NCBI RefSeq assembly: GCF_003627955.1
Contig: NZ_RBWS01000001.1
Coordinates: 310,001 to 374,000 of the forward strand
Length of the DNA stretch: 64,000 nt
Direction: 5' to 3'
Origin: Sphingobacterium puteale
GTDB taxonomy: Bacteria > Bacteroidota > Bacteroidia > Sphingobacteriales > Sphingobacteriaceae
Each line of letters starts with the position of its first letter. The stretch's first letter is position 1. The notes below the pieces were generated by a model, which saw only the letters and a program-made list of their open reading frames with translations, had not been told where the DNA came from and did not search any database. This document shows, piece after piece, positions 18,423 to 27,952 of the stretch. A program made the translations under genes and the position numbers.

Positions 18423-21400
18423 CTATTTAACCTCTAAATTATCAATAATAACACCTTCTAAATCAGAAGAGTACAGCTTAACAAAATAGGTGCCCGCATT
18501 AATCATTGTCTTTGTATCAGTATTGATATAATTCCATTTGCCTACACGTGTAGGCTCCAATTGTATTGTAGTTTTAGGCACCAGCACATGCTTATCTTTG
18601 TCCAAAATTTCATAATAACCACGACGTGCTTCCTTAAATGGATTATGATACTTAATCGATAACGCATACACATCTGCCGCGCCAACCTGAAACTGCCAAC
18701 CGATATAACCTTCATTTTTGTTGAATGCCACACGCTTTTGTCCTGCAAACTCGATTTCGGAAACACCATCACGCCAGCTACTTTGATAGGCCTTATAGTT
18801 TTTCACCTCTTTAAGGTCATACACGGGCAGCATCCCACTTTGCTGCTGAAATACCAGAATTTCCCCTTGCGTCTTGGTCGTTATGGAAAGCTCTTCCCCT
18901 GCCTGCAATACCTTACGGAATACGGCCAGATATTTCCCTGTATTCAATTGCACACTGTCTTTGGTCTGTTCAAAATCATCAGGCTGATTACTCCCCAATA
19001 AGAAAACATTGGTAGGCTCTTTAAAGTGTAGGCGATAGGTTCTATTGCTATCAAGCTCAAAATAATCTGAACCAAACAAGGAAGATGGTAAGGAGAAAAA
19101 TGTTGTTTCAGTAATCCCTTCCCTTTTCAGGCAGCTACCTATATCCAACCAGCTGTGGAGCTTAATATCTTGATTCCCTAATTCAAGATTATAATGCTTT
19201 TGATCAAGCGATAAGGTTTTCCTGTTTTCTTTTGATGCAATAGCAATGGCCTGTATCACCGCCTGACCAGCATAAATACGTGGAAAATTAATAACAATCT
19301 TTCCATTCATGACTTTAATAGGATAGCTTTTTTTTAAGGCCCGCTGGAACCCAGCATTTTTATAAATATCAAACTGATGTTCCACAACTTGACCATTAAT
19401 GGCAATATCAAAAACACGATCGCCTTTTCCCGATGAAAACTTCCCGTACCAGGGTTCGGCAAAATACAGTTCGACGAAATAATCTCCATTCGGTAAGTCA
19501 AATTGATACCCCAAGTTATCAAGCCCGTAGCGGAACGTCTGAAAAAGAGGCCAGTCCTTTGTTCCTTTGATAGGGTCAGAAATTATCCGTTGACTGGCAA
19601 AATTCGTGCTCATCCCATTGAATTTGTCCGCCCATGACCTACTTCCCCAGGCGAGCATGGGCCTATAAGGCTGGTCAGCCTGCCAGTATCCCCCATATTC
19701 ATCGATATAAGTATCTCCGCCACAATTGACGCGATAGATATAATGATATCCCTGATCTGGTTTTAAAATCTTGGATTGCTGCTGCAAGGCAGCAAAATGT
19801 GGACTTTCAGGAAAGTTTTGTAATATAATGGTATCACGGGAAACCACTTTTCCAGCATTTCGTCCTTCAGCATAAAGTACATTGTAATTTACCTTGACAC
19901 TATCAAAATTAATATGCTGTCCAAACCCTGGATGTTGCTTTTTTCCAAGCGATAACGAACCGAGATCATTGAAAAGTTCTACTTCATCACAATTCGAAAA
20001 AACACGAATATTATCTTTTATCCCAGGGGTCAACCAACGATTCGGCCAAGAATGCATGGCGATGTACACCATAGGCTGCTCTTTCTTACCATAATGCGAT
20101 AAATACATATAATAAGCATCTGTGGGTTCCCCCCAGGGTGTCAACAACCCTTTATAATTAACCGGTCCAATCCGATCAATCTCACGATTTCCCTCTCCCC
20201 CCTGGATACGGCCAGGATTATCATGTGAGTTCCAAAGCCATAGATAATGGCCTACAGCGCTATCTTTCACAGACTCTGCCAAACGTACCTTGGTCTGTAA
20301 AATATCAGCAAAACGTTCTTCATTATAATTATTTTCGTTGGGTAGATAGGGCGGTTCGGCATGCATCCCCAGACTGCGCCAAGCACCATATTCACCCACG
20401 AGCTGTTGCTTTTTTAGATCGTCGCCATAGGTTTTTTGATCTCCCCCATAAGTACCCGTCCAATTTTGCGGTACGTCCCAATCAGTCCCACTACCGCCAT
20501 TACATGTGGTTACTAAACGTTGTATAGATGCTGTTGGATCTAATTTGCGAATCAACGCAGTACATTCACGTGCAAAATCTTCCGGAAGCGTACTTTCATT
20601 TTCCAGTCCCCATAATATTACTGACGGACTATTTCGACGTTCGCGCACCCAATCCGTCAGCAATCTCTTAAAGTTCGCTCGAAATGCGGGCGTATCAAAC
20701 CAGATGTGTGCCGCAAGCTGTGTCCATAACAAAATACCATGTTGGTCCCATGCCTGTTGATAACGCAGGTTATGTGGCTGATGCGCATCACGAAAGGAGT
20801 TGAACCCGAGTGCTCTGATCTGCTTAATCCGGGAATCGATCTCTTCTTTTTCGAAAGCGTGTGATTGCCCGAATTTATGTTCATACTCCGCAATACCGTT
20901 TATAAATACCGGTGCTCCATTAACTAAAAGACGTGGATCACCGGATGGTTTTAACCCTTTTGACCAACGAACAGCGCGAATTCCGTAAGGTGTTTCTATC
21001 TCGTCTATGATCTGTCGACCTATTTTTAACTTTATTTTTATGCGATACAAATAGGGTGAGGTCACAGACCATAATTGTGGATTGCTAAAAACAAGATCTT
21101 TCAATCTAATTTCCTTTATAGCATTTCCTTTAATCTGGTCTTTTGATGTAGATCGAACGATTAATTTTCCCTTTTGGTCCAAAACCTCCGTTATAAGCTC
21201 CAGATCTTTATTAACTTGGCTTTTATTACTCACTTCCACGACTTGGTGTACGACCGCCTTCTTATGATCAACGGTTTCATCATTCCAATAATGTTCACCA
21301 AAAGGCGTAATAGACACTTCATTTTTGATCAATAGACTCACTGGACGAAAAATTCCCATAGGCTGCGATCCTTCAGAAAATCCCCGCTCTGTCGAACAGC

Positions 21401-21923
21401 CTCCATCCACCCAAGGAAGATCCATAATATGTGCCGGATGATCTGCCCGAACGGCCAAAAGATTGGGACCCCCATCCAATTTGATCGCATCAGTGACATC
21501 CAGTGTAAATGTGGTTCTTCCCCCAGCATGATATCCTACCCGTATGCCGTTTAACCAAACTGTTGCATAGGATCCTACTCCCTCAAAAAATAAATAGAAC
21601 CTATTTTTATTCCTTTGCTGTTTAAGAGAGAAAGTTTTTCGATACCATGAGTAACCGTGTAAATTGCCATGCAGCAATCTGCGATATCCTTCGTAGCCAT
21701 CCCAGTTATGTGGGACATTTACTTTCCGCCAATCTTTATCTGTCTTAAAAGACAAACGGTGAAATCCACCGTACCTAGCAGAATCTTTTTGGTCCATTAT
21801 CGTCAACCAGTCTGTATCCAGTGCAATCGTTTTACGGATTTTTTGACCATAGGAAAACATTCCGAATAATAATATACAGGCACAGCAAAACAGCCTACTC
21901 AACAGCATCAATCTGGTTTTCAT
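18423..21923 (-). CDS. GH2-family glycosidase with malectin-like domain
   Basis: An 1166-residue exported enzyme. Residues about 30-200 form the GH2 sugar-binding jelly roll (VPHNWDGYEGY, WYRKTFSL, TVWLNG), about 205-320 the immunoglobulin-like domain, and about 325-620 the TIM barrel. The acid/base is probably Glu443 in WGLENEST and the nucleophile Glu511 in LVGEYGAW. Residues about 728-900 resemble a malectin/CBM57 domain (RVNCGGDTYIDEYGGYW), and 900-1166 appear to hold a further jelly-roll module. GH2 includes galactosidases, glucuronidases, arabinosidases and galacturonidases, so the substrate is open. Its ATG overlaps the GH95 stop by one base. It is the last gene of the upstream enzyme block and is followed by 171 bp before the DUF3826 gene. 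Confidence 0.88.
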   Translation of the reverse strand: MKTRLMLLSRLFCCACILLFGMFSYGQKIRKTIALDTDWLTIMDQKDSARYGGFHRLSFKTDKDWRKVNVPHNWDGYEGYRRLLHGNLHGYSWYRKTFSLKQQRNKNRFYLFFEGVGSYATVWLNGIRVGYHAGGRTTFTLDVTDAIKLDGGPNLLAVRADHPAHIMDLPWVDGGCSTERGFSEGSQPMGIFRPVSLLIKNEVSITPFGEHYWNDETVDHKKAVVHQVVEVSNKSQVNKDLELITEVLDQKGKLIVRSTSKDQIKGNAIKEIRLKDLVFSNPQLWSVTSPYLYRIKIKLKIGRQIIDEIETPYGIRAVRWSKGLKPSGDPRLLVNGAPVFINGIAEYEHKFGQSHAFEKEEIDSRIKQIRALGFNSFRDAHQPHNLRYQQAWDQHGILLWTQLAAHIWFDTPAFRANFKRLLTDWVRERRNSPSVILWGLENESTLPEDFARECTALIRKLDPTASIQRLVTTCNGGSGTDWDVPQNWTGTYGGDQKTYGDDLKKQQLVGEYGAWRSLGMHAEPPYLPNENNYNEERFADILQTKVRLAESVKDSAVGHYLWLWNSHDNPGRIQGGEGNREIDRIGPVNYKGLLTPWGEPTDAYYMYLSHYGKKEQPMVYIAMHSWPNRWLTPGIKDNIRVFSNCDEVELFNDLGSLSLGKKQHPGFGQHINFDSVKVNYNVLYAEGRNAGKVVSRDTIILQNFPESPHFAALQQQSKILKPDQGYHYIYRVNCGGDTYIDEYGGYWQADQPYRPMLAWGSRSWADKFNGMSTNFASQRIISDPIKGTKDWPLFQTFRYGLDNLGYQFDLPNGDYFVELYFAEPWYGKFSSGKGDRVFDIAINGQVVEHQFDIYKNAGFQRALKKSYPIKVMNGKIVINFPRIYAGQAVIQAIAIASKENRKTLSLDQKHYNLELGNQDIKLHSWLDIGSCLKREGITETTFFSLPSSLFGSDYFELDSNRTYRLHFKEPTNVFLLGSNQPDDFEQTKDSVQLNTGKYLAVFRKVLQAGEELSITTKTQGEILVFQQQSGMLPVYDLKEVKNYKAYQSSWRDGVSEIEFAGQKRVAFNKNEGYIGWQFQVGAADVYALSIKYHNPFKEARRGYYEILDKDKHVLVPKTTIQLEPTRVGKWNYINTDTKTMINAGTYFVKLYSSDLEGVIIDNLEVK

Positions 21924-24721
21924 TATTTCTTTAACTTCAATTCTTGATCGAAGGCATAGGACCTGCCCTTCTTTGTTTTGATTTTTACTTCGCGACTAGC
22001 ATACCGCAAATGGAGTTCTTCTCCAGCAAGCGATTCAACAGTCACCTCCAATAACTGATTGTCTTTCCATTCCATATTAACCTGAAAAGCCCCCCGTGCT
22101 ATGAGTCCCCTAACTTTACCCGTGCTCATTTCCTCTGGCAATGCTGGTAATAATTCAATCCCGTTGATATGGCTCTGAAGCAACATCTCGGTAATTCCTG
22201 AAGCTCCACCAAAGTTGCCATCGATTTGAAATGGTGGATGGGCATCGAATAGATTCGGATAGGAGCCGCCTCCTTGACCCGCCGGCCGCAATAGCATTTT
22301 AACCATGTGATAAGCATGCTGAGCATCTTTTAATCTAGCCCAAAAATTAATTTTCCAGGCCAGGCTCCAACCCGTTCCCTCATCACCACGTAGTATCAAC
22401 GAACGTTTTGCAGCTTCGACCAATTGTGGCGTATGGGTCGTATTGATTTCGTCTCCTGGAAATAACCCCCATAAGTGGGATACATGACGATGTTTATTTT
22501 CTGGATCGTCCAAATCCATCAACCATTCCTGGAGCTGTCCATGTTGCCCAATTTGATTTGGTGCTATTTGATCTCGCATCTCCATAATTGAATCCCGCAA
22601 TTGAACATCTTTCACCAATAACTTGGAACTTTGATCGAAAATATCAAACAACGAACGAATAATCTGATGATCCATTGTAGGTCCTTTGACCAAACCTCCA
22701 TTTTCTGGAGAATTTGAAGGCGAGCTGACCAACCATCCCGTTACTTTGTCCTTGACAAGAAAGTCCTTGAAAAATAAGGTAGCATCCTTAATAATTGGAT
22801 AATATTCTTTTAAAAAGTGTAAATCTTGCGTGTAAAGATAATGCTCCCAAAGATGTCGCACCAACCAAGCTCCACCTGTGGGCCATATACCATGGTTGGA
22901 ATTATTAATGGGAGCTGTACCCCGCCATAAATCCGTATTGTGATGTAACACCCACCCCCGGGCAGCATAATATTCTTTGGCCGTTTCTGCACCCGCTACG
23001 TGAAGGTCTCGAATCATTTGGAATAAAGGTTGCTGCAGCTCAGAAAGATTCAATGCTTCCGTCGGCCAGTAGTTCATCTCTAGATTGATGTTGGTTGTAT
23101 ATTTACTTCCCCAAGATGGTTCCAAAAATGGATTCCAGATTCCTTGAAGGTTCATGGGTTGGCTTCCTTCTCTTGATGCAGCAATCTGTAAGTAACGTGC
23201 AAATTGTACATAAAGTGCCACAAGCCCAGGATCAGCATGCTCCACAGCACGTTGTAATCTCCTATCTATCGGGATTGTATCTAACTGGTTTACCCCGCCA
23301 AATTCTACAACGAAGCGATGATATAAACGCTGGTAATCTTTTTGATGGATTTGATACAATTGATCAAAGTTTAGCTTTGTTAATTTCTTAAATCTTTCCA
23401 ATGCAACAGCAGCGTACTTCTCATCCAATTGTTGATAAGATTTAAAATTTGTTGCCGCACTCAAATAAAGCTGAGCTTCATCTGCTTGGTTCACCAAAAG
23501 TTCATCACCATCATAGGATAATTGGCCCCCTTTCAATTTGAGCTTTACGAAGACTGTTCCACGCATCGACCCATTCTTCACCCATGCTTCCAAGCAGATA
23601 GACGAATCAGCGATGTGATTAAGTTCATTACGCTGATGTTTGGTCTTTAGAGCAAGCCTAAAACTAACTTTTTTCTTCTGATCAGCCTGCAGTCGCACAC
23701 CAATAAAATTGTTAGGCTGGCTCGCAAAATAGGTTCTTGTGTATTGTACTCCCTTGAAAGCATAATTGACCCGGACTTCGCCTTTATCCAAATCGAGTAT
23801 ACGGCTATAGTTTTCAGCGACATCGTGATCAAACTGCAGTCTCAATGAACCAAAAGGTTGATAGGATGCTTGATAACTCCCTATTTTCGGACTGCTTTGA
23901 TCTTGAATATGGTATTTCCACTCTCCATTTAGCGAGATTAGTTTTCCGGTGGAACTTTTTAATCCTATTGACTGCTTTGTATCCTTATATCCAGCTACAC
24001 CTCCTTTTCCTTCTAAATTGATCACCTGAATAGCGATACTATTCCGCCCTGTACGCAATAATCCCATCGGAATTTGATAGTGTCTCCTGGTTTCATCTCC
24101 CGCAGATTGGCCGACGAGCTCACCATTGATATAGGTGTAATCATTGGTTCGTATTTTATTTAAATCCAACGACCAGTGCTCAGCTAGATCATTTTTTGAC
24201 AGGTTAAAATCATAACGAAACCACACTGCTCCGTCCAAGCCTTCCAGCCCCTCAGTTTCCCAACCCTCGTAATGCGGAACGGTAATAAGTGGCCATTTAC
24301 TATCATCAAAAGAGAATTCAAAAGGACCATGTTTTTGTTTTCGGATGCGACCAATTTTGTCTAACCAAGCGGTAGGGTCCTCTGATTCACTTTTAACTCC
24401 CATAAACTCCTGCATCGCCAAAGATTCTGCTTCTTTCTGTTGGCCTTGATCCAGCAATTCGCGGATTTTTTGAAGATACTTTGATGCTCCTTTTTTATTG
24501 TAATTCCGTGGCCCATCGGTCCATAATGTCTCTTCATTAAACTGTAACTCTTCATTCCCAACTCCTCCATAAACCATGGCTCCCAGCCGTCCATTACCAA
24601 TAGGTAAAGCCTCCTGCCACTGTTGGGCAGGACGATCAAACCACACACGTGCTTGTGCCAAAGCAGAACCCAAGGGGCATATCGATAAAACAGACACGAT
24701 GAGATACAGGTATAAACGCAT
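21923..24721 (-). CDS. GH95-family glycosidase with an inserted jelly-roll module
   Basis: A 932-residue exported protein. GH95 hallmarks are present: the N-terminal ALPIGNGRLGAMVYGG near residues 38-52 and NEETLWTDGP, TNINLEMNYWPTEALNLSEL, SPSNSPENGG carrying the probable general acid Glu, HLWGLFPGDEI, and PPFQIDGNFGG with its Asp. GH95 covers alpha-L-fucosidases and alpha-L-galactosidases; in Bacteroides rhamnogalacturonan II loci a GH95 removes L-galactose, so that activity is plausible here. Unusually, residues about 112-285 interrupt the N-terminal GH95 beta-sandwich with a GH2-like jelly roll (GAVWFRYDFNL, YTYINGELVG, RTGRNSIAIQVINLEGKGG). The gene overlaps both neighbours by one base, giving tight translational coupling. 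Confidence 0.92.
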   Translation of the reverse strand: MRLYLYLIVSVLSICPLGSALAQARVWFDRPAQQWQEALPIGNGRLGAMVYGGVGNEELQFNEETLWTDGPRNYNKKGASKYLQKIRELLDQGQQKEAESLAMQEFMGVKSESEDPTAWLDKIGRIRKQKHGPFEFSFDDSKWPLITVPHYEGWETEGLEGLDGAVWFRYDFNLSKNDLAEHWSLDLNKIRTNDYTYINGELVGQSAGDETRRHYQIPMGLLRTGRNSIAIQVINLEGKGGVAGYKDTKQSIGLKSSTGKLISLNGEWKYHIQDQSSPKIGSYQASYQPFGSLRLQFDHDVAENYSRILDLDKGEVRVNYAFKGVQYTRTYFASQPNNFIGVRLQADQKKKVSFRLALKTKHQRNELNHIADSSICLEAWVKNGSMRGTVFVKLKLKGGQLSYDGDELLVNQADEAQLYLSAATNFKSYQQLDEKYAAVALERFKKLTKLNFDQLYQIHQKDYQRLYHRFVVEFGGVNQLDTIPIDRRLQRAVEHADPGLVALYVQFARYLQIAASREGSQPMNLQGIWNPFLEPSWGSKYTTNINLEMNYWPTEALNLSELQQPLFQMIRDLHVAGAETAKEYYAARGWVLHHNTDLWRGTAPINNSNHGIWPTGGAWLVRHLWEHYLYTQDLHFLKEYYPIIKDATLFFKDFLVKDKVTGWLVSSPSNSPENGGLVKGPTMDHQIIRSLFDIFDQSSKLLVKDVQLRDSIMEMRDQIAPNQIGQHGQLQEWLMDLDDPENKHRHVSHLWGLFPGDEINTTHTPQLVEAAKRSLILRGDEGTGWSLAWKINFWARLKDAQHAYHMVKMLLRPAGQGGGSYPNLFDAHPPFQIDGNFGGASGITEMLLQSHINGIELLPALPEEMSTGKVRGLIARGAFQVNMEWKDNQLLEVTVESLAGEELHLRYASREVKIKTKKGRSYAFDQELKLKK

Positions 24722-26307
24722 TATTTAATTTCTAAAGGATTTATATTTGATGAGAGCTGACCAGTTTTGTAGGTACCACGGAGAATTTGCTTTACTCTTG
24801 CTAGATTATTACCATGGACATAAATAGACTCATTCGCAGAGCCTACCATGTCTAAAAATAGCGCTGTACCTATTGTAGGAAAACAGCTCTGCACATCGAC
24901 TGACTGACAGTTTTCCAGCTCGATGAGCGATTTATCTACCGCCGGTGTCGTGTTTTTTACATTTAATATATTCAGTTCTTTCCCATTATTGACAGACAAT
25001 AATGAGCCTTGTTTGACCGCTACGTTGACGTTACTCAATGTCAAACCATTGACATTGAGTACTAAAAAACCGGTACTTCCTTGCATGTTGATATCCGAAA
25101 AAGCCACATTCTCTATGGGCATTTCTTCCAAGCCACGGATATAGCCAATACGGTTTGTTGTGCCAGATAAATTGTTAATATAGATATTCCTGAACTTAGG
25201 CGTGCGTTCACTAATAGGCCCTGGTTCACTTTTGGCATATTCCATATCCATGACGATTGCTTGATCTCTAATATCGCGCATGACAATATTGGATACTTGA
25301 ATATTTTCCACAATACCTCCTCTACCTCTCGCAGTCTTTAAACGTATACCGCGATCCGTTCCATCAAAAATACAATTGGAAATCACAATATTTTTCACGC
25401 CACCCGACATCTCGCTTCCAATCACTACACCGCCATGTCCACGAAGCATTGTGCAGTTTGTGATCGTATAATTCTCCGCGGGAATATTGATCTTTCTTCC
25501 TGAGCGATCTTTGCCTGATTTTATGGTAATGCAGTCGTCCCCCACACTGATGTGGCAATTAGCGATCCGAACATTAGAACATGATTCGGGGTTAATACCA
25601 TCGGTATTAGGCGAGGGCGGGTTATCGATGGTCACACCATCCACAGTAACATTATCACAATATTGTGGATTAATTGTCCAAAATGGCGAATTCTGAATTT
25701 TAATATCTTTGATCTGTACATTTTTACAATTCAAGAACTGTATAAAGGGCGGGCGTAGAAATCCTCTTTCGATCCATCCCGGAAGGTCCGGAGCCAAAAC
25801 AGCCTTGTTGAGACGTTTAAACTCTTTTTGCCATTTACTGTCTTCAGTCTGCTTTTTAACTTCGACCTCTGAATAGCCCCACCACTTTTTACCATGTCCG
25901 TCGATCGTACCACGGCCTTGAATACTAATATTTTCAAGGTTATTGCCATAAAATAATGGCGAAAAATTGGTTACAGCAGTTCCCTCCCAACGGGATTCTA
26001 CCATGGGTAAATAATCATCAAAATTATCGCTAAAATGCAACTCAGCGCCAGCATCAATATAAATGGTGATATTACTTTTCAGGTGAATTGGACCTGTTAT
26101 ATATTTTCCCGCCGGGAAATAGATGGTTCCTCCGCCTTTATTTACAGCTGCTGCAATAGCTTTCTTGATAGCCAATGTATTACTTTCGGTACTGTCTTTC
26201 CGTGCACCAAAATCCATCACATTTAGCCAAGCTTGCGCCTGCAAACCCAACATGGATAAACAAAGGAAAACAGTTATTATTCCGCGACGATAGTGCTTTC
26301 TGATCAT
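24721..26307 (-). CDS. GH28 polygalacturonase-family enzyme
   Basis: A 528-residue exported beta-helix enzyme with a signal peptide ending near LQAQA. All GH28 catalytic motifs are present: NTD at residues 234-236, GDD at 256-258, GHGG at 290-293, and RLK (RGIRLKTARGRGG) near 323 in place of the canonical RIK, a substitution seen in exo-acting members. The N-terminal cap GARKDSTESNTLAIKKAI is also typical. GH28 enzymes hydrolyse alpha-1,4-galacturonic acid linkages in homogalacturonan or in rhamnogalacturonan II backbones. It lies 1 bp after the (alpha/alpha)6 hydrolase gene and overlaps the GH95 gene. Exo versus endo action is not determined. Confidence 0.93.
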   Translation of the reverse strand: MIRKHYRRGIITVFLCLSMLGLQAQAWLNVMDFGARKDSTESNTLAIKKAIAAAVNKGGGTIYFPAGKYITGPIHLKSNITIYIDAGAELHFSDNFDDYLPMVESRWEGTAVTNFSPLFYGNNLENISIQGRGTIDGHGKKWWGYSEVEVKKQTEDSKWQKEFKRLNKAVLAPDLPGWIERGFLRPPFIQFLNCKNVQIKDIKIQNSPFWTINPQYCDNVTVDGVTIDNPPSPNTDGINPESCSNVRIANCHISVGDDCITIKSGKDRSGRKINIPAENYTITNCTMLRGHGGVVIGSEMSGGVKNIVISNCIFDGTDRGIRLKTARGRGGIVENIQVSNIVMRDIRDQAIVMDMEYAKSEPGPISERTPKFRNIYINNLSGTTNRIGYIRGLEEMPIENVAFSDINMQGSTGFLVLNVNGLTLSNVNVAVKQGSLLSVNNGKELNILNVKNTTPAVDKSLIELENCQSVDVQSCFPTIGTALFLDMVGSANESIYVHGNNLARVKQILRGTYKTGQLSSNINPLEIK

Positions 26308-26308
26308 A

Positions 26309-27844
26309 TTAATTTAAGTTAATCTTACAATTTTTTAAATCCTTTTGTTGCAAAGACATCGTTCCATCCACATAGATGGTCAATCCCTTTCCTTTGTGGT
26401 ATCTTTCACCGGTAGCATCCCAATAGATGTCGATGTTCCTATTGTGATACGTCAATTGAGTTAGCGCAAAATAGTCCCACTTATCTTTCGAAATCAATGG
26501 TTTTATCTCGAGCATAGAATCAGTTCGCGGTTTTATTCCGATTAAATCCTGGATAATGATATCCGCAAATGTAGAGTGGTTATAAAATTTACTTCTCGGA
26601 TTGTCGCCTTTCAACCATGCTCCTGTCCGCTCATCTTGGTATTCACCAATATAAGGGTTACCGTTCATCACATGCGATTTTGCATATTTGTGAATCTGCT
26701 CGTATAAATCATTCGCATTTATCGCGTTATTCCGCTTGTAATCGCTTAAGTAATTAGCCATTCCACGGATCGTCTGCGAACTTGTGAAAGGCCAAATCGC
26801 ACCATCCCATTCACAACTATGCCCTGTCCCGCGTGTTCTAAAGGTCGGTTCTCGTCGCTCGGCAGTCGTTGTTCCCCAAGGAGCATTAAATCCTGCCGTA
26901 TCAGGCAACTGGAGCCAAGCTTTTCCATAAGTCGTTTTGTCCGGTGGTAAATGAAAGTACCAAGGGATAAAACCGATTGCTTCACGTGTGGGATGTAGTG
27001 GTCCTTTTTCCAGTTTTGTTTTAAAAAACTTATCATCTTTGTCCCAGAGTGAATCCAATACCAATTGACGTAGAGATTGTGCATAGGCGCTGTACTTTTT
27101 CTCCAATGCTGGATTTGACACCAATTTGGCAATTACTGCTATTGCCACAGCGTTGCCATACATATAACTATTGATTGATGGCCGCATATTATGCACTTTA
27201 CGGCCACCGGAGACGGATTCCTCCATGCCATCTTGAACATCATATTGCCAAAAAAGACCATTTTTGCTTTTCCTCTCTTTCTCCCACTTTTCAAAGTCGA
27301 GATCCAGGTCCGATAGTCGATCTTTTAAATATTGCGTATCAGGATTGACTTTATAATAAGCTAATAAAGCATCCGGTAGCCATGAACTAAATTGATGGAA
27401 TCTAGGCTTGGATTGCCCCTTATCAGCATGATAGAGCCAAAAATCCATGTATTCTTTTAAAAATGCATTGTTCTTCAACCATCGTCCCTCATATAAATGG
27501 TGGCCGAGTGCACAACTGATTGAATTATATTTTCCGGCATGCTTTACTGGTTCAATAAATTCTGTCACCAAGGTACCTTCTGGACTCGACTTGATATGTT
27601 TTCGATAAGACCACCATCGGAAATAATACGTTTGTTCAATCTCCTTATCGGGACAGTCCAATAAGGGAATATTTTTCTGCATCCACCCATAAGCAGCTTT
27701 ATTGGGAATATTATTGATAACAGACTCGTTATCATTGGCATTGAATCTCTGAACGTAAGTTTGAAGTTTTTCAGCTAACTTTTCCTGCGCATTCCCATGT
27801 AGCGAGTATAATAGAAAAGCGAGCGCAACGATATTAATTTTCAT
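26309..27844 (-). CDS. (alpha/alpha)6-barrel glycoside hydrolase, MGH1/GH63-like
   Basis: A 511-residue exported protein with a signal peptide ending HGNAQ. It looks like an (alpha/alpha)6 toroid of the clan containing GH63 and mannosylglycerate hydrolase: YYFRWWSYRKH, NGLFWQYDVQDGMEESVSGG, RPSINSYMYGNAVAIA and the diagnostic CEWDGAIWPF block, and a C-terminal beta-sandwich (YHNRNIDIYWDATGERY). Candidate acids are the Asp of YDVQDGME and the Asp/Glu of EWDGA. GH142, a beta-L-arabinofuranosidase family of rhamnogalacturonan II loci, shares this general fold and would fit, but I cannot assign it. It sits 108 bp after the GH67-like gene and leads a run of overlapping genes (GH28, GH95, GH2). Confidence 0.7.
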   Translation of the reverse strand: MKINIVALAFLLYSLHGNAQEKLAEKLQTYVQRFNANDNESVINNIPNKAAYGWMQKNIPLLDCPDKEIEQTYYFRWWSYRKHIKSSPEGTLVTEFIEPVKHAGKYNSISCALGHHLYEGRWLKNNAFLKEYMDFWLYHADKGQSKPRFHQFSSWLPDALLAYYKVNPDTQYLKDRLSDLDLDFEKWEKERKSKNGLFWQYDVQDGMEESVSGGRKVHNMRPSINSYMYGNAVAIAVIAKLVSNPALEKKYSAYAQSLRQLVLDSLWDKDDKFFKTKLEKGPLHPTREAIGFIPWYFHLPPDKTTYGKAWLQLPDTAGFNAPWGTTTAERREPTFRTRGTGHSCEWDGAIWPFTSSQTIRGMANYLSDYKRNNAINANDLYEQIHKYAKSHVMNGNPYIGEYQDERTGAWLKGDNPRSKFYNHSTFADIIIQDLIGIKPRTDSMLEIKPLISKDKWDYFALTQLTYHNRNIDIYWDATGERYHKGKGLTIYVDGTMSLQQKDLKNCKINLN

Positions 27845-27935
27845 TTCCCTGGTTATATCAAAAAGTGGATATTAGATTTGATTGAGTTTGCCGTAAAATA
27901 CCCACTTCATTTATGTTATTTATCCTGTACTATCC

Positions 27936-27951
27936 TGAGCATACATGCTCA
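27936..27951 (-). terminator. Short hairpin after the GH67-like gene
   Basis: Inverted repeat TGAGCA/TGCTCA with a TACA loop, starting one base beyond the stop codon of the minus-strand gene. There is no U-tract, so it is a weak terminator or an intercistronic stem at best. Confidence 0.3.
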
Positions 27952-27952
27952 T

